From Chryseobacterium aquaeductus (GTDB lineage: Bacteria; Bacteroidota; Bacteroidia; Flavobacteriales; Weeksellaceae), in the NCBI RefSeq assembly GCF_905175375.1, contig NZ_CAJIMS010000001.1, positions 496,001 to 560,000 of the forward strand: DNA of 64,000 nt. Reading direction: 5' to 3'. Numbering within the stretch: the stretch's first letter is position 1; each line of letters begins with the position of its first letter. Under the pieces are notes generated by a model. The model was not told the DNA's origin. It was given only the letters and a program-made list of their open reading frames with translations, and did not search any database. Of this stretch, positions 25,358 to 32,921 are shown one piece after another. Made by a program: the position numbers and the translations under genes.

Positions 25358-26551
25358 ATGAGTACCACAAATATTTTTACTCCTTTTTCGGAGCAGGAAC
25401 TAATGCCACAGGAGGAAAAGTTGGAAGTTATAAAAAAAGGCAAGCAATTTAGCATAGGAATCCCTAAAGAAACCTGCCTCAATGAAAGACGTACTTGTAT
25501 AACGCCCGACGCAGTGCAGGTTTTGGTACAGCATGGTCATGAGATCATCGTAGAATCCGGTGCAGGACAAGGATCTTTTTTTACAGATCTTCAGTACTCA
25601 GAATCCGGAGCAATCATTACCAAAGATACTAAAGAAGCATTCGGTCAGGATTTAATCTTAAAGATCAATCCACCTACGGAAGAAGAAATTGATTATTTCA
25701 AACCGAATACTTATCTCGTTTCTGCTTTACAGATCAATCTTAGAGATAAAGATTATTTCTTAAAATTAGCGGAAAGAAAAATCAACGCGATTGCTTTCGA
25801 ATTTATCGTTGACGAATACAAACAGTTAGCACTGGTAAGATTAATCGGAGAAATTGCAGGAACGGTTTCGATTTTATATGCTTCAGAATTATTAGCTCTG
25901 TCAAACGGATTAATGTTGGGTGGAATTACCGGAGTAAGACCCACAGAAGTTGTCGTTTTAGGTGCAGGAATCGTTGGCGAATTTGCCACGAAAGCCGCTA
26001 TCGGTTTGGGAGCAAGCGTCAAAGTTTTTGACAATTCATTATCAAAACTGAGAAGACTTCATACTTTGGTAGACAGCAGAGTTCCCACTTCAATTATTGA
26101 TCCAAAAGAATTGAGCAAAAGCCTGAGACGTGCAGATGTTGTTATCGGAGCTCTTCCAAGATTGAATATGCAGCCAATCGTCACTGAAGAAATGGTTTGC
26201 AAAATGAAAAAAGGCAGCGTAATCATCGATATTGCCATCGATAACGGTAAAGTAATCGAAACGTCAGAGCTTACAACAATGGATGATCCATATATTGTAA
26301 AACACGGAGTAATTCATTGCGGACTACCGAATCTTACCTCAAAAATGCCGAGAACAACCACTAAAGCAATCTCAAATTTTTTCCTTTCTTATATTCTGAA
26401 TTATGATGTAGAAGGTGGTTTTGAAAATATGCTGATCCGCAAAAACGAAATGAAACAGAGTTTGTATATGTACAAAGGCAGACATACCAAAAAGGTGATT
26501 TGCGATCGTTTTGGGCTTACTTATCATGACATCAACCTTTTAATTTTCTAA
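25358..26551 (+). CDS. ald: Alanine dehydrogenase
   Basis: NAD-dependent interconversion of alanine with pyruvate and ammonia. 397 residues: the N-terminal catalytic domain begins GIPKETCLNERRTCITPDAVQVLV, with further blocks such as LQINLRDKDYF. The NAD-binding Rossmann motif is VVVLGAGIVGEFATKAAIGLGASVKVFD at about 200-225, and VIIDIAIDNGKVIE follows. The protein is longer than the roughly 370-residue Bacillus form because of about 30 extra N-terminal residues before GIPKE. Members of this family also include transhydrogenase alpha subunits, but the absence of a membrane part and of a partner gene favours alanine dehydrogenase. Confidence 0.9.
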   Translation: MSTTNIFTPFSEQELMPQEEKLEVIKKGKQFSIGIPKETCLNERRTCITPDAVQVLVQHGHEIIVESGAGQGSFFTDLQYSESGAIITKDTKEAFGQDLILKINPPTEEEIDYFKPNTYLVSALQINLRDKDYFLKLAERKINAIAFEFIVDEYKQLALVRLIGEIAGTVSILYASELLALSNGLMLGGITGVRPTEVVVLGAGIVGEFATKAAIGLGASVKVFDNSLSKLRRLHTLVDSRVPTSIIDPKELSKSLRRADVVIGALPRLNMQPIVTEEMVCKMKKGSVIIDIAIDNGKVIETSELTTMDDPYIVKHGVIHCGLPNLTSKMPRTTTKAISNFFLSYILNYDVEGGFENMLIRKNEMKQSLYMYKGRHTKKVICDRFGLTYHDINLLIF

Positions 26552-26570
26552 AGAACTCTCCGATATTTGT

Positions 26571-26942
26571 ATGAAAAAAATCAAATTCTTTTTAATTGGT
26601 CTCGTTCCGGGACTTATCATTGTGTTTTTTGTTCTTAATAAAAAAGGTGTAAGCTGTAGCGGATATTTGCCCAACAGCCGTGTAATTGCAGAAACGCTTT
26701 CCAAAGATTTTATATATTCTGAAAATTTTAAAACTGAAATGTCTGCCTTAAAAGTGGATGAAAAATTTATCAAAGACAGCATCATTACGGAAGGAAAAGT
26801 AGATTTTGACAGAAGTCATGCGCAGAAAAAGCCATGTCCGGATTATCTTATTTCTTACCCGAAAGACCATCCGCGTTATGAAGTTACCTTTGAAAAATGT
26901 GCCGAAGAAACTCAATTATTGACCTTAAAAAAAATAAAATAA
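26571..26942 (+). CDS. Small membrane-anchored or exported protein, possibly DUF4258 type
   Basis: 123 residues with one N-terminal hydrophobic segment (FFLIGLVPGLIIVFFVL), then a soluble domain with the conserved-looking CSGYLPNSRVIAET and a Cys pair (PCPDYLISYP, FEKCAEE). The three cysteines in the soluble part could form disulfides in the periplasm. The layout S/N-R-V-x-E with a preceding Cys reminds me of proteins annotated DUF4258, but I am not certain. It sits between ald and the histidine kinase gene with gaps of 19 and 9 bp, suggesting one operon. Confidence 0.72.
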   Translation: MKKIKFFLIGLVPGLIIVFFVLNKKGVSCSGYLPNSRVIAETLSKDFIYSENFKTEMSALKVDEKFIKDSIITEGKVDFDRSHAQKKPCPDYLISYPKDHPRYEVTFEKCAEETQLLTLKKIK

Positions 26943-26951
26943 GCAAGAAAG

Positions 26952-27725
26952 ATGGACGGCAATTACTATATGATTCATGATTATCTGATCTTCATAGGAG
27001 TTTTTGCTATTTTTCTTCTGATTACTTTGTGCATCTATTTTTTCAGTAAAAACCAGAGACTGAATAATAAAAATACGGAACTTTCTGAAACAAATAAGTT
27101 AATAGAGCAGAAATTAAATGAAGTGCAGCTGGAGCATATCGGCACCAAATTGAATCCTCATCTTTTCAAAAACATTCTTAACTCTGTGCAATCTCATGCC
27201 TACCAAACGTATATGTCGCTGGATAAACTAGCGAATGTTCTGGATTATATTTTGTACGAAAGCAACAATAAATTTGTAAGTCCTAAAGAAGAATTAAACT
27301 TTGCGCTGAGCTTGATTGAAATTAATAAAATTAAGGTCAATCCGCTTTTTGATTTCAGAATTAAATCTAAAATAGACAAGTCAGATGCAGTTTACGAAGA
27401 AAAAATTTTTGCTCCGTTAATTTCTGTAGATTTGATTGAAAATGCTTTCAAACACACAGATTTTCTCGCTCAGGATTCATTTATTGCCATTCATCTCGAG
27501 TTGGAAAACAGAATTTTCACCATGAGAGTAATCAACAAAGCTTCCCTGAAGAACGTTTTGGAAAAAGAACACAGCGGTTTCGGAAGTCAATCTCTGGATC
27601 AACGTTTGAAGATGATTTACAATAATTTTTATACCCTTCAGAAAAGTTCGAAAAACGGTATCTTCACAGCAGAATTAAAAATAAATTTAGGTGAATTCTA
27701 CGATAAAGTGCGTTATACTAGATGA
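26952..27725 (+). CDS. LytS/YehU-type sensor histidine kinase
   Basis: 257 residues. One membrane segment at about 11-32 and a short linker helix, then the His_kinase domain with phospho-acceptor His70 in LNPHLFKNILNSVQSH and the nucleotide-binding N-box LIENAFKH; the final GFGSQSLDQRLKMIY corresponds to the G-box region. There is no separate sensor domain, so the signal is probably read by the membrane segment or a partner. The response-regulator gene overlaps its 3' end by 35 bp, so the two are translated together. Confidence 0.9.
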   Translation: MDGNYYMIHDYLIFIGVFAIFLLITLCIYFFSKNQRLNNKNTELSETNKLIEQKLNEVQLEHIGTKLNPHLFKNILNSVQSHAYQTYMSLDKLANVLDYILYESNNKFVSPKEELNFALSLIEINKIKVNPLFDFRIKSKIDKSDAVYEEKIFAPLISVDLIENAFKHTDFLAQDSFIAIHLELENRIFTMRVINKASLKNVLEKEHSGFGSQSLDQRLKMIYNNFYTLQKSSKNGIFTAELKINLGEFYDKVRYTR

Positions 27726-28413
27726 CGAATTGCTGGCGATAAGCTATCTGAAACTTCTGTGCGAACAAATAGAAAACGTAGAAGTCATTAAAGTTTTTAA
27801 TGATCCTAAAATTTTCCTGAGCGAAATCAATCAGCTAGATTGTGACGTATGTATTTTAGATATTGAGATGCCCGGAATGAGCGGACTACAGGTTGCAGAA
27901 ATAATTTCTAATTCAAAAAAAATCATCTTTACCACTGCTTACAAAGAATACGCTGCGGAAGCTTTTGATCTTAACGTGGTAGATTATGTAAGAAAACCCA
28001 TCAAAATAGAGAGATTAAATCAAGCTTTTGATAAGGTAAAAGAAATCAACGCCCATTCTCAAAAAAAAGATTTTATAGAATGGAACTCAAACATTGGTAA
28101 AGCTGTAATTTTCACAAATCAGATCGCTTACATCAAAACTTCGGAAATCGACAGTCGTGATAAAGAAATCATCCTTAAAGATCAATCTGCAATCGTTCTG
28201 AAAAACCTAAATTTCAAATCACTTCTTGAAATGTTGCCTTCAAAATATTTTGCACAGGTCAACAAAAAAGAGATCATTGCTTTTTCTTCTATTAAAGTTT
28301 TTTCAACAACAGAAATCATTACAAATATACCTTTAGACAATGATAATTTTCTAAAATTGCACATTGGTGAAACTTACAAAAATGCTTTACAGGAAGCGTT
28401 TGGCAAGTCGTAA
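27691..28413 (+). CDS. LytTR-family response regulator
   Basis: 240 residues: receiver domain (acidic pair DD in CVILDDE, phospho-acceptor Asp57 in CILDIEMPGMSG, Thr in FTTAYKEYA, Lys in DYVRKPI) and a C-terminal LytTR DNA-binding domain (about 135-235, IAYIKTSEIDSRDKEIIL, FAQVNKKEII). The only in-frame start that keeps the first receiver strand is GTG 27691, which overlaps the kinase gene by 35 bp, so translational coupling is likely. The pair probably controls nearby envelope genes; the target is unknown. Confidence 0.9.
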   Translation: MNSTIKCVILDDELLAISYLKLLCEQIENVEVIKVFNDPKIFLSEINQLDCDVCILDIEMPGMSGLQVAEIISNSKKIIFTTAYKEYAAEAFDLNVVDYVRKPIKIERLNQAFDKVKEINAHSQKKDFIEWNSNIGKAVIFTNQIAYIKTSEIDSRDKEIILKDQSAIVLKNLNFKSLLEMLPSKYFAQVNKKEIIAFSSIKVFSTTEIITNIPLDNDNFLKLHIGETYKNALQEAFGKS

Positions 28414-28514
28414 TCTGTTTTTATTACAAATTTCAGCACATTCATTACATTTAAAAAAAATGAGCATCAATTATTTCTTTATTCTTTTGAAATTTGCAAT
28501 CAAATAACGGAATT

Positions 28515-30794
28515 ATGAATTGGGGGAAATATAGAACGATCATTTTTTACACGGCAACCATTGCATTTTTTTCATGTCTGATGTATTTTTTTATCATAGA
28601 AGGTCAGACTTTGGAAATCAAGGAAAATATAATTGTGAAGGAAAGCAGTAGTTCAACCTGGAACAATTTCATTGATTCATTTCAAGCCAATCTTCATCAT
28701 CCGTTAGCACTTTTACTTTCTCAGATTGTCACTATTATTCTTGTTGCAAGACTATTAGGATGGGTTTGCATCAAGATAAAACAGCCGAGCGTAATTGGCG
28801 AGATGGTTGCAGGGATCGTTTTGGGGCCTTCACTTTTAGGAATGTATTTTCCCGAGTTTTCTGCATTTCTTTTTCCGAAAGAATCTTTAGGAAATCTTCA
28901 GTTTCTCAGCCAGATCGGATTAATTCTCTTCATGTACATCGTGGGAATGGAGCTTGACCTGAGTGTTCTCAGAAAAAAAGCACATGATGCGGTGGTAATC
29001 AGCCATGCAAGTATAATCATCCCGTTTGCTTTGGGAATTGGTTTATCCTATTTTATATATCAGGAATTTGCACCAGAGGGAGTGCAGTTTACTTCATTCG
29101 CATTATTTATAGCTATAGCGATGAGCATCACAGCATTTCCGGTATTGGCAAGAATTGTTCAGGAAAGAAATCTTCAGAAAACAAAATTAGGCACCATAGT
29201 AATCACTTGCGCAGCAGCCGATGATATTACAGCCTGGTGTATTTTGGCAGCGGTGATTGCCATTGTAAAAGCAGGTTCGTTTACCAGTTCAATCTACGTG
29301 ATTCTGATGGCGATTGGATATGTTTTTTTAATGATCAAAATCGTAAGACCATTCCTAAAAAGAATCGGAGATCTTCAGGCAGAAAAAAACACCATCAACA
29401 AACCGATGGTTGCCATCTTTTTTCTGACATTGATTTTATCATCGTATGCAACTGAAGTAATAGGAATTCATGCACTATTCGGAGCTTTTATGGCTGGAGC
29501 AATTATGCCCGAAAATACGAAATTCAGAAGTTTATTTATAGATAAAGTGGAAGATGTGGCTTTGGTGCTTCTGCTTCCGCTTTTCTTTGTATTCACCGGA
29601 CTTCGTACGGAAATTGGTTTGTTGAATGAAGGTCATCTGTGGGTAACTGCAGGTGCCATTATTTTAGTCGCTGTCGTCGGAAAGTTTGCCGGAAGTGCTT
29701 TAACTGCGAAATTTCTCGGCATCAATTGGAAAGAGAGTTTAACGATTGGCGCTTTGATGAATACCAGAGGTTTGATGGAGTTGATTGTCTTAAATATCGG
29801 CTATGATTTGGGTGTGTTAAGCCCTGAAATTTTTGCTATGATGGTGATTATGGCTTTATTTACCACTTTTATGACAGGTCCTGCATTAGATTTAATCAAT
29901 TACCTATTCAGATCCAAAAAAGATGAAGAAAATTCAGAAGATCCTAATGATTCTAAATACCGGGTTTTACTTTCTTTCGATAATCCGGAATCCGGAAGCA
30001 CACTTTTGAAACTTGCAAACGACCTCACGCATAAAATGAATGGCAACAAAAGTATAACCGCCATGAATATTGCTCCGGTTGACGAAATGCACACGTATGA
30101 AATGGACGATTATGAAAATGATCAGTTCAAAAATGTAATTGAAACTTCTCACGAGCTTCAGGTAGAAGTGACCACACTTTTTAAAGCTTCAACCGATATT
30201 GAAAGTGATCTTACCAACATTTCGAACAAAGGAAACTATGATCTCCTTCTCATCATGCTTGGAAAATCGATGTATGAAGGAAGTTTATTGGGAAGATTGC
30301 TTGGCTTCACAACCAAAATCATTAATCCGGAAAAGCTACTGAATACGGTGAAAGGGAAAAGTAATATTTTCAACAATTCTCCATTCGATGATTTTACATT
30401 GCAGATTTTAGATAAAACCAATATTCCCGTAGGTGTTTTGGTTGAAAAAGATTTTATCTCGGCAGAAAAAGTCTTCGTTCCGATTTTTAATCTAAGCGAT
30501 TTTTATTTGCTTGAATATGCTAAAAGACTGATCAATAATAACAATTCGCAGATTATCATTTTGGATGTTGCCGGACAGATTCGCAGCAATATTGAGGTTA
30601 AAGAATTGATAAGAAGTATCGAGCAGGTAGCACCCAATCATATCACTTTGTACAACGAGAAAAAAATTGAAAAAGAATTTTTAAAATCTCAGAATCTAAT
30701 GCTGATCAGCAGTAAATCGTGGAGAAGCCTTATTGATACCAAAAGTCTTTGGCTGTCTGATATTCCTTCAACATTGATTATCAGTAATCCTTAA
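28515..30794 (+). CDS. CPA2-type cation:proton antiporter
   Basis: 759 residues from ATG 28515. An N-terminal segment is followed by a periplasmic stretch and about 12 membrane helices of the Na_H_Exchanger fold (GEMVAGIVLGPSLLG, LFMYIVGMELDL, the functional motif TAFPVLARIVQERNLQKT, ACAAADDITAWCILA with the Asp pair, FTGLRTEIG, MNTRGLMELIVLNIG). From about 480 a soluble region resembles universal-stress-protein domains. It exchanges Na+ or K+ for protons in the inner membrane. An in-frame TTG at 28494 is a less likely start. There is no TrkA-N domain as in KefB/C. It is monocistronic. Confidence 0.92.
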   Translation: MNWGKYRTIIFYTATIAFFSCLMYFFIIEGQTLEIKENIIVKESSSSTWNNFIDSFQANLHHPLALLLSQIVTIILVARLLGWVCIKIKQPSVIGEMVAGIVLGPSLLGMYFPEFSAFLFPKESLGNLQFLSQIGLILFMYIVGMELDLSVLRKKAHDAVVISHASIIIPFALGIGLSYFIYQEFAPEGVQFTSFALFIAIAMSITAFPVLARIVQERNLQKTKLGTIVITCAAADDITAWCILAAVIAIVKAGSFTSSIYVILMAIGYVFLMIKIVRPFLKRIGDLQAEKNTINKPMVAIFFLTLILSSYATEVIGIHALFGAFMAGAIMPENTKFRSLFIDKVEDVALVLLLPLFFVFTGLRTEIGLLNEGHLWVTAGAIILVAVVGKFAGSALTAKFLGINWKESLTIGALMNTRGLMELIVLNIGYDLGVLSPEIFAMMVIMALFTTFMTGPALDLINYLFRSKKDEENSEDPNDSKYRVLLSFDNPESGSTLLKLANDLTHKMNGNKSITAMNIAPVDEMHTYEMDDYENDQFKNVIETSHELQVEVTTLFKASTDIESDLTNISNKGNYDLLLIMLGKSMYEGSLLGRLLGFTTKIINPEKLLNTVKGKSNIFNNSPFDDFTLQILDKTNIPVGVLVEKDFISAEKVFVPIFNLSDFYLLEYAKRLINNNNSQIIILDVAGQIRSNIEVKELIRSIEQVAPNHITLYNEKKIEKEFLKSQNLMLISSKSWRSLIDTKSLWLSDIPSTLIISNP

Positions 30795-30906
30795 TTTGTC
30801 AACTTTTAATTTTATTACAAGTCAATATTTCTCTGAAAGTGAATTTCATGATCGTATTTTAAATTGAATATTCACTCGCAAAACAAAATTCATCATTCAC
30901 TTTTTT

Positions 30907-30996
30907 ATGCAAATTAAAAAAAATCATTACCTTCGCTTTGTGATCAACAAAAACAGAACATATTATTATAGAATTTTAAACTCAGATTTGGGATAG
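30907..30996 (+). CDS. Candidate leader peptide with three consecutive Tyr codons
   Basis: A 29-codon reading frame from ATG 30907 to TAG 30994-30996. It includes one Tyr early (codon 8) and TAT TAT TAT at 30961-30969 (codons 19-21), just before the terminator that precedes tyrA. A promoter-like TACCTTCG at 30928-30935 could instead start the transcript inside this frame; translation would then begin at GTG 30940 and keep the same Tyr run and stop. Either way the arrangement matches a control codon run for attenuation of a tyrosine biosynthesis gene. The reading is from sequence logic only. Confidence 0.65.
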   Translation: MQIKKNHYLRFVINKNRTYYYRILNSDLG

Positions 30997-31050
30997 AGAT
31001 TCTTGTCACATAACATATAACCTCGTCCTTGGGCGGGGTTTTTTATTTTT
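30990..31050 (+). promoter_or_regulatory. Tyrosine-codon attenuator of tyrA
   Basis: The intrinsic terminator has left arm 31019-31027 and right arm 31032-31040 (nine pairs, two of them G-U), a CTTG loop and a T-tract from 31041, ending just before tyrA. The stretch 30990-31001 can pair instead with 31019-31028 (ten pairs, one bulge, one mismatch) and would block the terminator. The stop codon of the leader lies inside that competing strand. A ribosome stalled on the Tyr run leaves it free, giving read-through; a ribosome reaching the stop covers it, giving termination. The pairings were worked out by hand. Confidence 0.65.
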
Positions 31051-31062
31051 AAAATTAAACAA

Positions 31063-31908
31063 ATGAAATTGAGCATTATTGGTGTCGGATTGATTGGAGG
31101 TTCGATCGCATTAAAATTAAAAGAAAAGAAAATAGTTGATTTCGTCTGCGGAATTGATAACAGTCAGGATAATTTGAATGAAGCTTTAGCTTTAAATATT
31201 ATTGATGAAAAAGCTGATCTGGAAGATGGAATTAAAAATTCTGACGTTATAATCATCGCCATTCCCGTTGATGCAACAAGAAAGATATTACCAAAAGTTT
31301 TGGATTTGATGTCAGATTCACAAACCGTGATGGATGTTGGTTCTACCAAAGCCGGGATTGTAGAATCTGTAAAAAATCATGCGAGAAGATCAAGATTTGT
31401 GGCTTTTCACCCAATGTGGGGAACTGAAAACAACGGTCCGAAATCTGCTATTGCCGAAAGTTTTTCCGGTAAAGCCGGCGTTATTTGCAATCGTGAAGAA
31501 TCTGCACAAGATGCAATAAAAATGGTCGAAACTATCGTTGAAAGTTTAGATATGCACACCATATTTATGAATGCCGAAGCGCACGATCTTCATACTGCTT
31601 ACATTTCTCATATTTCTCACATCACTTCTTATGCTCTTGCCAATACGGTTTTGGAGAAAGAAAAAGAAGAAGATACCATTTTTCAGCTGGCTAGTTCAGG
31701 ATTTTCCAGCACAGTTCGTCTGGCAAAATCTCATCCTGAAATGTGGGTTCCTATTTTTAAGCAAAATAAAGAAAACGTTTTGGATGTTTTAAATGAACAT
31801 ATTTCTCAACTCAAAAAATTCAAATCTGCTTTAGAGAAAGAAAATTTTGAATATTTGGGTGAATTGATTGAAAACGCCAATAAAATTCGTGGAATCTTAG
31901 ATAAATAA
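31063..31908 (+). CDS. tyrA: Prephenate dehydrogenase
   Basis: Oxidises and decarboxylates prephenate to 4-hydroxyphenylpyruvate, the tyrosine branch of aromatic synthesis. 281 residues. The N-terminal NAD site is IIGVGLIGGSIALKLK at residues 4-19, followed by DVGSTK near 96-101, HPMWGTENNGP (the usual HPMAG is changed to HPMWG) and ISHISHITSYALANTV. No chorismate mutase or ACT domain is fused, so direct feedback control within the chain is not evident. This fits with control by the leader upstream. No other aromatic gene is adjacent; a hairpin terminator follows. Confidence 0.94.
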   Translation: MKLSIIGVGLIGGSIALKLKEKKIVDFVCGIDNSQDNLNEALALNIIDEKADLEDGIKNSDVIIIAIPVDATRKILPKVLDLMSDSQTVMDVGSTKAGIVESVKNHARRSRFVAFHPMWGTENNGPKSAIAESFSGKAGVICNREESAQDAIKMVETIVESLDMHTIFMNAEAHDLHTAYISHISHITSYALANTVLEKEKEEDTIFQLASSGFSSTVRLAKSHPEMWVPIFKQNKENVLDVLNEHISQLKKFKSALEKENFEYLGELIENANKIRGILDK

Positions 31909-31941
31909 ATTTGATTTAATCACAAATTTACAGAATGCTTC

Positions 31942-31966
31942 AACTTCCTTCGGGAAGTTTTTAATT
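31942..31966 (+). terminator. Terminator of tyrA
   Basis: Stem aacttcc / ggaagtt closed by a TTCG tetraloop, then a T-rich tail, 34 bp after the tyrA stop. Confidence 0.8.
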
Positions 31967-31982
31967 TAATTTTACATAGATT

Positions 31983-32052
31983 TTTTAACTTTATTAAAAA
32001 TTATTTTAACTTTATTAAAAATATTATTACTTTTACAAAAAAAAAAAAAAAA
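31983..32052 (+). promoter_or_regulatory. Tandem 21-bp direct repeat and A16 tract before the DUF2089 operon
   Basis: ttttaactttattaaaaat occurs twice in a row (units 31983-32003 and 32004-32024), followed by a possible -7 box tactttta and a run of 16 A at 32037-32052, four bases before the ATG at 32057. The doubled site is a candidate operator, and the homopolymer could change length by slippage. No function is proven. Confidence 0.5.
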
Positions 32053-32056
32053 TCCA

Positions 32057-32329
32057 ATGAAGCTACCCATTATTTGTCCAAGTTGTGACCACACGCTTCA
32101 GGTAAGCCAAATGAAATGTCCGGAATGCAAAACGGAAGTCAATGGAAATTATGAGCTTCCTGTGCTCTTGAAACTGGCGAGAGACGAACAAGATTTTATC
32201 CTCAATTTTTTCCTTTCCAGCGGAAGCATCAAAGAAATGGCAAAACAGGCTGAACTCTCCTACCCGACTATGAGAAATAAAATGGACGATCTGATTAAAA
32301 AAATTGCTCAACTGAAAACCCAAATTTAA
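32057..32329 (+). CDS. DUF2089-type zinc-ribbon/helix-turn-helix regulator
   Basis: 90 residues. An N-terminal zinc ribbon has two Cys pairs (CPSCDHTLQVSQMKCPEC, residues 7-24), followed by a helix-turn-helix-like segment (GSIKEMAKQAELSYPTMRNKMDDLIKKI, about 55-84). This architecture is that of DUF2089 proteins, thought to act as small transcription regulators. It is the first gene of an operon with a membrane protein and a serine hydrolase; it may control that operon through the doubled site upstream. Confidence 0.85.
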   Translation: MKLPIICPSCDHTLQVSQMKCPECKTEVNGNYELPVLLKLARDEQDFILNFFLSSGSIKEMAKQAELSYPTMRNKMDDLIKKIAQLKTQI

Positions 32330-32340
32330 ACTACATAATT

Positions 32341-32910
32341 ATGACGTGGAAAACTATTTTTAATCCTTTTTCTAAATTCTCAGAACTTCAGTTACTGATT
32401 TTAGGAATCATTTTTATGGTTGTCAATTTTTTGGTTTGCTATCATTTTGGGCTTCAGATGGATAGTATATTTCATTTCGGATACATCAATCCCGATCATT
32501 CTATTCTTCAGATAATTTGGGTAACCTTAAGAAGCTATCTGATCGGACTTATTGTTCTTTTTATTCTTGGAAAAATTTACAACCGCAAAACCAGATTTAT
32601 CGATATTATCAATACCGTTTTGATTTCTCAAATCCCAGGTTTAGTCATCGTGATTATTGGTGAAATTCCATTTGTCGAAAACGCTCTGGAATATACCGTT
32701 ACCAATACAAAAAATCTTAACAACACTACGCCGGTAGATCTTACTATCTTATGTTTTTACATCTTTATTAATTTACTTGTCGCTGCATACGGAATGACTC
32801 TTTTGTACAATGGTTTCAAAACCGCTACCAATATCAAAAACTGGAAACAGATTGTTTTATTTGCTTTTGTAGTTATCGTTACCGTCACCGCTTCACAATT
32901 TTTAATCTAA
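32341..32910 (+). CDS. Polytopic membrane protein, Yip1-like
   Basis: 189 residues with five or so hydrophobic segments (LQLLILGIIFMVVNFLVCYH, LRSYLIGLIVLFILGKIY, VLISQIPGLVIVIIGEIP, ILCFYIFINLLVAAYGMTLLY, IVLFAFVVIVTVTASQFL). The layout and the N-terminal MTWKTIFNPFSKF resemble Yip1-domain proteins, which often accompany small zinc-ribbon regulators. It lies 11 bp after the DUF2089 gene and 11 bp before the hydrolase gene. Its function is unknown; the inner membrane is the expected location. Confidence 0.78.
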   Translation: MTWKTIFNPFSKFSELQLLILGIIFMVVNFLVCYHFGLQMDSIFHFGYINPDHSILQIIWVTLRSYLIGLIVLFILGKIYNRKTRFIDIINTVLISQIPGLVIVIIGEIPFVENALEYTVTNTKNLNNTTPVDLTILCFYIFINLLVAAYGMTLLYNGFKTATNIKNWKQIVLFAFVVIVTVTASQFLI

Positions 32911-32921
32911 AACTTAATACC

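Noticed and set aside
28494..28514. Upstream TTG start for the antiporter
   Set aside because: ATG 28515 in the same frame gives a normal N-terminus, and the added residues are not hydrophobic or conserved-looking.
31019..31050. Plain terminator of the antiporter gene
   Set aside because: It lies 225 bp past the antiporter stop and directly before tyrA, downstream of a Tyr-rich frame that can form a competing structure; attenuation explains it better, although it may also end antiporter transcripts.
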